In this document: positions 1-7,604 of the stretch, one piece after another
Layout of the letters: the number at the start of each line of letters is the position of its first letter
Numbering within the stretch: position 1 is the first letter of the stretch
Source of the DNA: JAENVT01 sp963720775
Lineage (GTDB): Bacteria; Actinomycetota; Acidimicrobiia; Acidimicrobiales; Ilumatobacteraceae
DNA length: 64,000 nt
NCBI GenBank assembly: GCA_963720775.1
Contig: CAVRGR010000006.1
Coordinates: forward strand, 62,001 to 126,000
Direction: 5' to 3'
Program-made: the position numbers and the translations under genes
The notes under the pieces: generated by a model
Told to the model about the DNA's origin: nothing
Database searches by the model: none
Seen by the model: only the letters and a program-made list of their open reading frames with translations

Positions 1-2023
1 TGCCGCCGGTCGGGATGAAGATCGAGATCGAGCCCTGGCCGAGCGGCACGATCGCGAAGTTCGGCTGGATGTGTCCGGGGGTGGCAACGTTGGTGGTGGA
101 AAACGTACCGATCGCGCCGCCGAGCATGGGAAGGGCTTGCACGTAGAACGGGCTCACCGAGTCGGTGGACGTGATGTTGACGGCGACGGATGTCGCTGTG
201 GGAGGGATGACGCCCGACGACGAGATCGGCAGGTCGATGATCGCGAACTGGGGATACGGACCGACCAGGTTGCCCGAGCCGATGAATGACGATGGACGCG
301 TGTCCAGCAGGCGAACGGGCGCGCCGAGTGCGGTGAAGGTACTCGGCGCAGACGTGACGGCAACTGGTGGCGCGGGCAGCTGGATCTCGCCGACCCCGTA
401 GGCGTTGTCGGGACCTGGCGGACCGAGATCACGCACGAGGTGCTTGGTCAAGGCGGCCAGCGGCATGCCAGGCGCAGCGAGACCCTGACCGAGCAGCAGA
501 GCCGCCATGCCGGCGACCGCAGGTGACGCAGCGCTGGTTCCGTTGAAGCAGACGGGGTAGATCGTGCTCTTCACGCACGACGGCGCCGAGAGGTCGGGTT
601 TGATCCGGCCATCGTTGGTCGGCCCTTGCGACGAGTAGAAGGCGATACCGCCCGACCCGCTCGCCGGATCGATCGCGCCCACTGCGACGAGCGAGGGGTT
701 GGCCGAGTCGACGACCGGCTTTGCCGCGCTGTACGGCGCTGATTGCCGACCGGGCTCGATCTTTCCGAAGAAGGTGGCGACTTCGATCGTGTCGGGTGCT
801 GCGGGCGAGTAGTGGGCGTTGACGTGGATGCGGATGAAGAGTGCCTCTCCGGCAGCGACCGTAAAGTTCGCGTCGACGGCCTCCAGTGGTACGGCGCCGT
901 TCACCTGCGAGTCGTCCAAGGTGGTGACGTACGCTCGCGAAGTCTCGCTGGTTCCTTGGGAGACCTCGACCGAGTAGTCGGTCACCTGAGCCGGTGGCAG
1001 GTGCCAATCGTTCGCCCAGCGGATGCCGTCGAAGGCGACTCCCCCATCCGACGGATCGATGCGCAGCATCGTGTCGACCCCCGGACCGTTGTCGAAGTCG
1101 ACGAAGCCGTTTGCGTCGACACCGTTGGTGTAGCGGCCGTAGCCGAAGGCCGCGTCGTTGCCCCCGGAGTTGAACCATGTGATCCCTCGCGCCGCGGCGT
1201 AGTCGACCACGGCGTCGAGCGGGCCGGTTCCATCGCCCGGCCCGTCGTACGGCGCGCCGAGCGAGCGGGTGACGATGTGCACGCCGTTGGCGACGAACCA
1301 ATCGATCGCCGCCTGTGTCTCGGCGGTGTCGGCCGTTGTGGCCAGAAAGAGCTCGGCGCCCGGGGCCATGTCTTTGACCACCTCGGCGACGGCCACGCCG
1401 TGACGGTCGCCGCTCGCCGAGTTGATCTGCCCGGTCGGCGTGCACAGACCTTGGGAGCGATCGGGACAGAACTCGTGAGCAGCGTCGGGTGCCGGCCCGT
1501 GTTCGTTGACGTTCCAATAGCTGAGGTCGAAGAAGTCGATGATGCCGACCTTTACCGTGCCCTTGATGTTGGCGTTGTGCCATGCAGCGGCATTGGTGAG
1601 AGCCACTTCGTCACCGATGGTGGGCCCGAAGCCGGCTGCTTCCGTGGGTGGCAGGCGATTGACGCGCAACGGGAGCTGCACGTAGCGGACCGCGCTGCGC
1701 GAAGACAGAGCATCGACTGCATCGGCCGGCACGAGTGCGGCGACGAGCTGACCCTCGACCGAACCGGTGACCGTACCGCCGAGTTGATTGACCGCGTGTT
1801 CGACCGATCGATTATCGGCGGTGAGAACCTCGACGGCGACGAGGGAATCGTGGCGGCCGTCGATGTGATGGGCGAACACGCGGTTGAGGACCTCGCGGAG
1901 CTGTGGATCCGTGTTGCCCGAATGGCGCGACGGCAACTGCTGAGCGGCAGCTTGTCGAACCTGGCCGGCGCTCAGCCAGACGATGATCAACAGGAGAACG
2001 GCACCAAGGTTTCGTCGTCTCAT
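1..2023 (-). CDS. Secreted S8 subtilisin-like serine protease, 3' end outside window
   Basis: Exported peptidase. An Arg-rich start and hydrophobic stretch (about residues 1-27) form a signal peptide. The catalytic triad is visible as Asp about 163 (VGIIDFFD), His about 209 (DRHGVAVAE) and Ser about 497 (GTSAASPAVAGMAALLL). A roughly 290-residue His-to-Ser stretch is longer than in simple subtilisins. After the protease comes a beta-rich domain (from about residue 555: LGAPVRLLDTRPSSF, then SVAVNITSTDS) of the same kind as the repeats in the metzincin at 17866-20295. ATG at 2023 is chosen because it begins the signal peptide. The gene starts 6 bp after the small gene at 2030-2332, suggesting one transcript. 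The C-terminus lies beyond base 1. Confidence 0.88.
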   Translation of the reverse strand, partial: MRRRNLGAVLLLIIVWLSAGQVRQAAAQQLPSRHSGNTDPQLREVLNRVFAHHIDGRHDSLVAVEVLTADNRSVEHAVNQLGGTVTGSVEGQLVAALVPADAVDALSSRSAVRYVQLPLRVNRLPPTEAAGFGPTIGDEVALTNAAAWHNANIKGTVKVGIIDFFDLSYWNVNEHGPAPDAAHEFCPDRSQGLCTPTGQINSASGDRHGVAVAEVVKDMAPGAELFLATTADTAETQAAIDWFVANGVHIVTRSLGAPYDGPGDGTGPLDAVVDYAAARGITWFNSGGNDAAFGYGRYTNGVDANGFVDFDNGPGVDTMLRIDPSDGGVAFDGIRWANDWHLPPAQVTDYSVEVSQGTSETSRAYVTTLDDSQVNGAVPLEAVDANFTVAAGEALFIRIHVNAHYSPAAPDTIEVATFFGKIEPGRQSAPYSAAKPVVDSANPSLVAVGAIDPASGSGGIAFYSSQGPTNDGRIKPDLSAPSCVKSTIYPVCFNGTSAASPAVAGMAALLLGQGLAAPGMPLAALTKHLVRDLGPPGPDNAYGVGEIQLPAPPVAVTSAPSTFTALGAPVRLLDTRPSSFIGSGNLVGPYPQFAIIDLPISSSGVIPPTATSVAVNITSTDSVSPFYVQALPMLGGAIGTFSTTNVATPGHIQPNFAIVPLGQGSISIFIPTGG

Positions 2024-2029
2024 CCGCGC

Positions 2030-2332
2030 TCAACGCTTGCCACGTCGCCGCCGAGTTGTCAGCGGAGCCGATCGCGGCTGCGGCGGGGCAACGACGGACA
2101 TCGCCTCGTCGACCGGCACTGTGATGCCGTCGTCGTCGATGTCGACGGGCTGGTCGGCGGCGGAGACCACGATGGGGGCTTCCTGCTTCACCCTGAGGCC
2201 GAGTGCCTCGTCGAGACCAAGCATGCCGGCAGCGACGATCGCGCCTGCGGCCCCGTGGCGGCGTCGCGCGTTGCGCACGGCTTGGAACGTGTCGGACGGT
2301 TCGATCGCGGCGTCGTCGTCGGGCGCTGGCAT
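2030..2332 (-). CDS. Small conserved-looking protein of unknown function, upstream of subtilase
   Basis: About 100 residues with an acidic start (MPAPDDDAA), a middle segment RNARRRHGAAGAIVAAGMLG that could pack on a membrane or form a short helix, and a basic tail. I do not recognise the family. The downstream ATG at 2332 is preferred over one 24 bp upstream because the protein then opens with the acidic segment. It is divergent from nei and sits directly before the subtilase, so the two probably share a promoter. Codon use matches its neighbours. Confidence 0.6.
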   Translation of the reverse strand: MPAPDDDAAIEPSDTFQAVRNARRRHGAAGAIVAAGMLGLDEALGLRVKQEAPIVVSAADQPVDIDDDGITVPVDEAMSVVAPPQPRSAPLTTRRRRGKR

Positions 2333-2382
2333 GGTCCAAACGTTACCGCTGACCATGCTGCCTCGGCCCGTCGCCGCACGAC

Positions 2383-2397
2383 TACGATTTGGTCGTG
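2383..2397 (+). promoter_or_regulatory. Candidate -10 box of a leaderless nei transcript
   Basis: TACGAT (2383-2388) ends six bases before the GTG start at 2395, so transcription would begin at or next to the start codon. No Shine-Dalgarno sequence precedes the GTG and no good -35 is visible. Inference from spacing. Confidence 0.4.
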
Positions 2398-3291
2398 CCC
2401 GAGGGGGAACCGATTCACCGCACGGCCGCTGCGTTGCGAACGGCCCTGGTAGGAAGGGCTGTGCTGTCGTTCGAGGCCCCCCACGTCGACGGGCCCGTTC
2501 CTGCGCCGGGGCGTGTGATCGAACTGGTGGAGAGCCGGGGCAGGCAGCTCGACGTCACGTGGGACGACGGCTTGATCCTTCACACCAACTTGTTCTTCGG
2601 CGGCGCTTGGCACCTGTACCGCAACGGCGAACGATGGCGGAAGCCGATGTCGCAGATGCGCGTGGGCATCAACGTCGACGCGTTCACGGCGGTCTGCTTC
2701 GGCGCTCGCGTCGTCGAGACGTACCGCGAGTTCGACACGCATCGTCATCCGGGTTTTGGGCGGAGCGGCCCCGACCTGTGCGTCGAGTCACCCGATGTAG
2801 CGACAGCAGTCGAGTCACTGTGCCGCTACGACGACCTCGAAGCTCCCATCGCCGAGGCGCTGCTCGATCAGCAAGTGGCGTGCGGTGTGGGCAACGTGTA
2901 CCGCAGCGAGATCCTGTGGGCTTGCCGGCAGCATCCGATGGCTCCGGTTTCGGTGCTTGCCCGAAGCGATTTGGAACGAGTTGTCGGTACGGCTGCAACG
3001 ATCCTTCGCGCCAATCTCAACCCGGCACCAGTCGCCACTGCGGACGAACGCTCGCGTCTCGCGGTGTACGGCCGAAACGGTCAGCAGTGCTTGCGATGTG
3101 GCGACACGATCGAGGTTCGACGCGTTGGTGAGCACTCCCGTTTGCTCTACTGGTGCCCGGGTTGCCAAGTGCGTCGCGGCCCGCGGCCCGCGACCGACAG
3201 CTCCGATGAGCGGCCGATGGATCCTCATCCGGCTGCAGCGAAGTTCTTGGCCGAACTGCCATGGCGGCGCCGCGACACACTGGCTGGTTGA
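2395..3291 (+). CDS. nei: Fpg/Nei-family DNA glycosylase (endonuclease VIII type)
   Basis: Base-excision repair enzyme removing oxidised bases and nicking by beta/delta elimination. GTG at 2395 is chosen because it puts the obligatory Pro-Glu right after the initiator (MPEGEPIHRTA); a start 6 bp upstream would bury the catalytic Pro. The helix-two-turn-helix segment GVGNVYRSEI is intact, and the C-terminal zinc finger is complete (Cys 232, 235, 254, 257). The family motif usually written GK-hydrophobic reads GRQLDV here, so the conserved Lys is Arg, and the LRMTGSW-type loop reads LFFGGAW; both fit a divergent Nei2-like branch. About 30 extra residues follow the finger. Confidence 0.88.
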   Translation: MPEGEPIHRTAAALRTALVGRAVLSFEAPHVDGPVPAPGRVIELVESRGRQLDVTWDDGLILHTNLFFGGAWHLYRNGERWRKPMSQMRVGINVDAFTAVCFGARVVETYREFDTHRHPGFGRSGPDLCVESPDVATAVESLCRYDDLEAPIAEALLDQQVACGVGNVYRSEILWACRQHPMAPVSVLARSDLERVVGTAATILRANLNPAPVATADERSRLAVYGRNGQQCLRCGDTIEVRRVGEHSRLLYWCPGCQVRRGPRPATDSSDERPMDPHPAAAKFLAELPWRRRDTLAG

Positions 3292-3296
3292 CGGCG

Positions 3297-6200
3297 TCAG
3301 CGCGCGCCGGCGGGCAGGTTGTCGATGAGGGTGAGCCAGCCCGACTCGAGCTGCGTCGGCTGATCGAACGCCGGATGCGGTCGTCCGATCAGGTGTTGGT
3401 AGGCGTTGGTCGCCAGCGCGATCGCCACGACATCGCCGACATCCAAGGCGCGAACCACGGCGGCTTCGATCGACAACGAGACTTGGGCCTTGTTGTCGAG
3501 TTGGGCATGAGCACTGGCTGCGCCCACGTAGGCGAACACTTCGTCGAGATACGTGGCACCCGCCGCATGCGAGACGTTGTCCGCATGCTCCAACGCCTGC
3601 TTCGGTGATCCGACCGTGGCGTACAGCAAGGCCGCGGCAGCGTTGGTGAACGGATGGGCAACCGCTTGCTGCGGTAGTTCGGCGAAAGCCACGCGTGCGT
3701 CGTCGGTACGGCCGAGTTGCAGGAGACCGATCAGGCGGGCGATGTGCGGCTCGAACGCCGCGGCGTTCAGCTCGTCGCTTTCCGCGAGGGCCCTGTCGGC
3801 GATGGCGACGGCCATGACGCCGTCTCCACGGTGCATGGCCGCGCCTGCGACCGCCATCAACGGGAACGGCCCCGACATCTCTGCCATGGCGAGCAGCTCT
3901 TCCGTACTGCGTTGCGCAGCGCCTGCCTGACCCAGTGCGATCTGAGCGCGCAGCAGAGGAGCAGTCGCTTGCATCAAGCCGAACTTGTCCTTCAACTTCT
4001 TGAACCGCGACCGCGCCTGGTCGGCAAGGTTGGCAGCATCGGGCAGGTCCCCCTGCCACAAACGCAGGTCGGCGAGCAGTGTCTGCATCATCCCCACCGC
4101 CCACTCGTCGCCACGCTGGCCGGCTTCGCGAATGACCAGTTCGGCCAGTGCTTCTGCCTCGGCGAAATGTCGTTCGATGAACTCGACGAACGCGAGCAGG
4201 CCGAACGCCCAGCCGACGCCGTTGCGGTCGCCGAGCTTGTCGAACGCGTCGGCCGCACGATTGAGCCGATCGCGGGCCACGCTCATATCGCCCGAAAGGA
4301 ACGAGATCCAGGCTCGATGCTGTTCGAGCCAGGCCAGACCGCGTTGATCGTCGAGCAGGCGGTACAAGGTGTCGGCCTCGCCGAAGAACCACTCGGCATC
4401 GGTCAAGGATCCGCCGAAGAGCTCGATGAAACCGCGTGCGCGCAAGGCACGAGCCAGACGATCGGGTCGATCGACCGTGCGCAACAGGTCGACTGCGAGC
4501 CCGAGCTCGACGCGAGCGTCGGCGAGCCGGCTCCCGGCGTGATGCATCGAGCCGAGCAGACGATGGGCGTCGCCTTGAGCGGCAACGTCGCCGCGTTGTG
4601 ACGCGCTGACCAAAACACTGTCGAGGTCTGCTCGTGCTGCGTCGAAGTCGCGGAGGTCGAGCAGGGTGCCCGCCCGGATGAGCTGCAGTTGGACGCGATT
4701 CTCCTCGTGCTCCAGGCCCGGCGGGAGCAACTCCAGAGCTCGGCCGGCGTGGCGTGTCGCGACGCGGAGGCTGCCGTTGTCGTCGGCGCGTTCAGCTGCG
4801 GCCTTGAGCAGTTGCACCGCTTCGTCGCGGATCGTGGTGGAGACGCCCTCCACCGGGCCGAGCTCCTTCACCAGCTCCGCGGCGGTCGCAGTGTGATGTG
4901 CACGATCATCGAGACCCGCTGGGAAGTTGGCCATCGCCTTGGCGACGCCCGCGTGACGGCGGGCGCGGGCGGCCTTGGTGAGCGTTTGATACGCCGCGTC
5001 GCGAACCGAGTCGCTGCGGAACTCCCATCGCCTGCCGCGCACCTCCAGCAGGCCGAGGTCATCGAGCTCGCGAATGCTGGCCGGATCGAACTTCTGGCCG
5101 AGCTCGTCGGCGAACGCCTTCAACGAGCTGACCGCCCCCGACGTTCCGAGCGTGGCGGCATTCTCGATGATCTGACGTTGCGGCGGTGAGAGCTGATCGA
5201 GCCGGGCGATGATCAGAGCCCTGAGCGAATTGGGCAGCTCGCGGATCCCGCCGCCGGCCGCGGCGAGCGCAGCGAGCTCGTGGAGGAACAATGGGTTGCC
5301 ACCGCTTCGCTCGTAGAGCGCCGTGAGCAGCTTTGGATCAGCACACTGATCGGCCAGGAGCTGTGCGGCGAGCTCTTCGGTTGCGGCTTGGTTGAGCGGC
5401 TGCAGGTTCAAGGAGACAACGGTTGCGCGTTCGTTGTGCGGAGGCCAGGCCACGTCGCTGCCCGGGCGCATGGCGGTGATCAAAGCGAACGGGTGACGGC
5501 TGAGCGACGTCACGAGGTGTTCGAGCAGACCGATCAGGGCGGGGTCGGCCCAGTGCAGATCGTTGATCGACATCACGATCGGTCGTTCTTGAGTGCGCAG
5601 CTCGATCACGCGAGAGACTGCGCGATGGATCGCCGATCGCGCTGCGGGAGCCTCGAGCCGATCGATCGGCGACGGGTGTCCCAGAAGGTGGATGAACACG
5701 TCGACCATTCGCTCGATCTCGGCCTCGTCGACGTTGGTGAGCAGTTGTATGGCTCGTTTCTGGGCAACGGCGCGGATCTCGTCGATCGGAAGGTTCGGGT
5801 CGAGATCGAGATCTCGCGAGAGCGCGTTGGCGATCGGGAACCAGACGTTGGCCTCGCCGTAGGGCACGCACGCACCTTCGACGACTCCGGCATCGACCGA
5901 GCTGTGGAGGTAGTCGAGCAGTTCGTCGGCAAGACGGGTCTTGCCGACGCCGTTCTCACCGGAGATCGCCAGCAACACGCAGCGATGCGCAGTGCTGACG
6001 AGGTCGAGTGCAGCGCGACCGATGGCCAGCTCTGGCTCGCGCCCGATCAATGGGCTGTTGCGACCGCGCCTCGATCGGCTCCCGGGTGGCACCGTGGCTT
6101 CTACGGCCAACCATGCTTTGACGTTCTGATCGCGCCCCTTCGCGTCGAGGTCGCCGACGGACTCGAAGCGGATCGCGCCCGAGGTCAGGGCGTGGGTGGT

Positions 6201-6731
6201 TTGGCCGACGAGGATTCCGCCCGGCGGCGCGCCGCTCTGCAAACGCGACGCCGTGTTGACGACGTCACCCATTGCCGTGTACTCGGTGCCGGCGATGGTG
6301 CCGACCAGCACCTCACCGGTGTTGATGCCGACTCGCATTCGGATGTCGGAACTTCCGGAGAGCCCTGAGTTGGCGACGAAGTGGGCAAGCGTCGCCTGCA
6401 TCCGAAGTGCCGCCCGCACGGCGCGCTCGGCGTCGTCTTCGTGAGCGACCGGCGCGCCGAACAGGGCCAGGATTCCGTCGCCGAGGATCTTGTCGACGCG
6501 GCCTCCGAACGCCGTGATGTCGTCGATGAGCAGTTGGAAGCAGGAGTCGACGAGTCGCTTGACGGTCTCCGGATCGCGATGTTCGGCAAGCGTGGTGAAA
6601 CCGACGAGGTCGGCGAACAACACCGTGGTGATGCGCCGTTCCTCGGACCTGGCCGTGGAGATGGCGTAGCCGCACGACGAGCAGAACCGGGCCGAAGCCG
6701 GAATCTGGGACGCGCAAGATGGGCACAACAT
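3297..6731 (-). CDS. Zinc ribbon-class III adenylate cyclase-AAA ATPase-TPR signalling protein
   Basis: 1144-residue cytosolic regulator. Domains in order: double-Cys zinc ribbon (C3/C6, C17/C20); class III cyclase (about 33-205) with both metal Asp (41 and 85), purine-selecting Lys81 and Asp156, and transition-state Asn159/Arg163, so probably active on ATP; AAA/NB-ARC-like ATPase with Walker A GENGVGKT (258-265) and Walker B near INDLHWAD; then a long TPR-like helical region to the C-terminus. The architecture resembles the cyclase/LuxR-type sensors expanded in mycobacteria and Acidimicrobiia, but I see no C-terminal HTH. It is divergent from the ABC exporter genes. The stimulus is unknown. 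Confidence 0.9.
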   Translation of the reverse strand: MLCPSCASQIPASARFCSSCGYAISTARSEERRITTVLFADLVGFTTLAEHRDPETVKRLVDSCFQLLIDDITAFGGRVDKILGDGILALFGAPVAHEDDAERAVRAALRMQATLAHFVANSGLSGSSDIRMRVGINTGEVLVGTIAGTEYTAMGDVVNTASRLQSGAPPGGILVGQTTHALTSGAIRFESVGDLDAKGRDQNVKAWLAVEATVPPGSRSRRGRNSPLIGREPELAIGRAALDLVSTAHRCVLLAISGENGVGKTRLADELLDYLHSSVDAGVVEGACVPYGEANVWFPIANALSRDLDLDPNLPIDEIRAVAQKRAIQLLTNVDEAEIERMVDVFIHLLGHPSPIDRLEAPAARSAIHRAVSRVIELRTQERPIVMSINDLHWADPALIGLLEHLVTSLSRHPFALITAMRPGSDVAWPPHNERATVVSLNLQPLNQAATEELAAQLLADQCADPKLLTALYERSGGNPLFLHELAALAAAGGGIRELPNSLRALIIARLDQLSPPQRQIIENAATLGTSGAVSSLKAFADELGQKFDPASIRELDDLGLLEVRGRRWEFRSDSVRDAAYQTLTKAARARRHAGVAKAMANFPAGLDDRAHHTATAAELVKELGPVEGVSTTIRDEAVQLLKAAAERADDNGSLRVATRHAGRALELLPPGLEHEENRVQLQLIRAGTLLDLRDFDAARADLDSVLVSASQRGDVAAQGDAHRLLGSMHHAGSRLADARVELGLAVDLLRTVDRPDRLARALRARGFIELFGGSLTDAEWFFGEADTLYRLLDDQRGLAWLEQHRAWISFLSGDMSVARDRLNRAADAFDKLGDRNGVGWAFGLLAFVEFIERHFAEAEALAELVIREAGQRGDEWAVGMMQTLLADLRLWQGDLPDAANLADQARSRFKKLKDKFGLMQATAPLLRAQIALGQAGAAQRSTEELLAMAEMSGPFPLMAVAGAAMHRGDGVMAVAIADRALAESDELNAAAFEPHIARLIGLLQLGRTDDARVAFAELPQQAVAHPFTNAAAALLYATVGSPKQALEHADNVSHAAGATYLDEVFAYVGAASAHAQLDNKAQVSLSIEAAVVRALDVGDVVAIALATNAYQHLIGRPHPAFDQPTQLESGWLTLIDNLPAGAR

Positions 6732-6817
6732 CGCCCATGAGCGTAGGACACATCCATGGATCAGCGAACTCAGATTCGGCCGAAGATGTCCTGCTGCAGG
6801 CGAAGTTCACAGAATGA

Positions 6818-6836
6818 TTGGCGCGGGGCGCGCCAA
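6818..6836. promoter_or_regulatory. Perfect inverted repeat upstream of ABC transporter genes
   Basis: TTGGCGCG-GGG-CGCGCCAA: 8-bp perfect arms, 3-bp centre, ending 21 bp before the ABC ATPase start and 87 bp upstream of the cyclase start. The position in a divergent intergenic region suggests an operator; a small RNA hairpin is the alternative. Confidence 0.45.
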
Positions 6837-6857
6837 GTTGTTGATACAAATGGGTCT

Positions 6858-7601
6858 ATGACAGAGACATTGACGACTGGCACTGCCGCGGGTGCGGTCG
6901 ATGCCCTGAAGATCTACGGCGAGGGCGACAGCGAGGTCAGGGCTCTCGACGGGGTCACCGTCGCCTTCGAGGCCGGGAAGTTCACCGCGATCATGGGGCC
7001 ATCCGGATCCGGCAAGAGCACGTTGATGCACTGTCTGGCGGGTCTCGACTCGCTGACCTCGGGCGCTGTTTACATCGGCGATACGTACCTGGCGGCGCTG
7101 AATGACAAGGCGTTGACCATCCTGCGACGTACCGCGGTCGGGTTCATCTTCCAGGCCTACAACTTGGTGCCCACCTTGAACGCCTATGAGAACATCACCT
7201 TGCCGTTGCTCCTCGGCGGCACCGACGGCGACCAGCAATGGATCGACCAGGTCATCGACACCGTCGGCCTGCGCGACCGGCTGAAGCACCGACCCAGCGA
7301 GTTGAGCGGTGGGCAGCAGCAACGGGTGGCGGTGGCAAGAGCCATGGCAAGCAAGCCGACGATCATCTTCGCCGACGAGCCCACTGGCAACCTCGACAGT
7401 CACGCGGGCGCGGAGATCCTCTCGTTCATGCGCCACGCGGTGACCGATCTCGGTCAGACGATCGTGATGGTCACCCACGATCCCAATGCGGCCAGCTACG
7501 CCGACCGAGTGATATTCCTGGCCGACGGGAAGATCGTCGAGGAGATGACCGAGCCGACGGCCGACCGGGTGCTCGATCGCATGAAGCGATTCGGCGGCTG
7601 A
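6858..7601 (+). CDS. ABC transporter ATPase, MacB/LolD type
   Basis: Energises the FtsX-like permease encoded 3 bp downstream; such pairs extrude lipids, peptides or drugs, or act as mechanotransmitters. Walker A GPSGSGKST (47-55), Q-loop FQAYNLVPT, signature LSGGQQQR, Walker B FADEPTGNLD and switch His in VTHD are all present. At 247 residues it has normal length. ATG at 6858 is chosen because the sequence upstream lacks family similarity. The substrate cannot be told from sequence. Confidence 0.92.
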   Translation: MTETLTTGTAAGAVDALKIYGEGDSEVRALDGVTVAFEAGKFTAIMGPSGSGKSTLMHCLAGLDSLTSGAVYIGDTYLAALNDKALTILRRTAVGFIFQAYNLVPTLNAYENITLPLLLGGTDGDQQWIDQVIDTVGLRDRLKHRPSELSGGQQQRVAVARAMASKPTIIFADEPTGNLDSHAGAEILSFMRHAVTDLGQTIVMVTHDPNAASYADRVIFLADGKIVEEMTEPTADRVLDRMKRFGG

Positions 7602-7604
7602 ATC

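Noticed and set aside
429..1583. 384-residue minus-strand ORF
   Set aside because: Out-of-frame shadow of the subtilase, whose own frame carries the catalytic triad.
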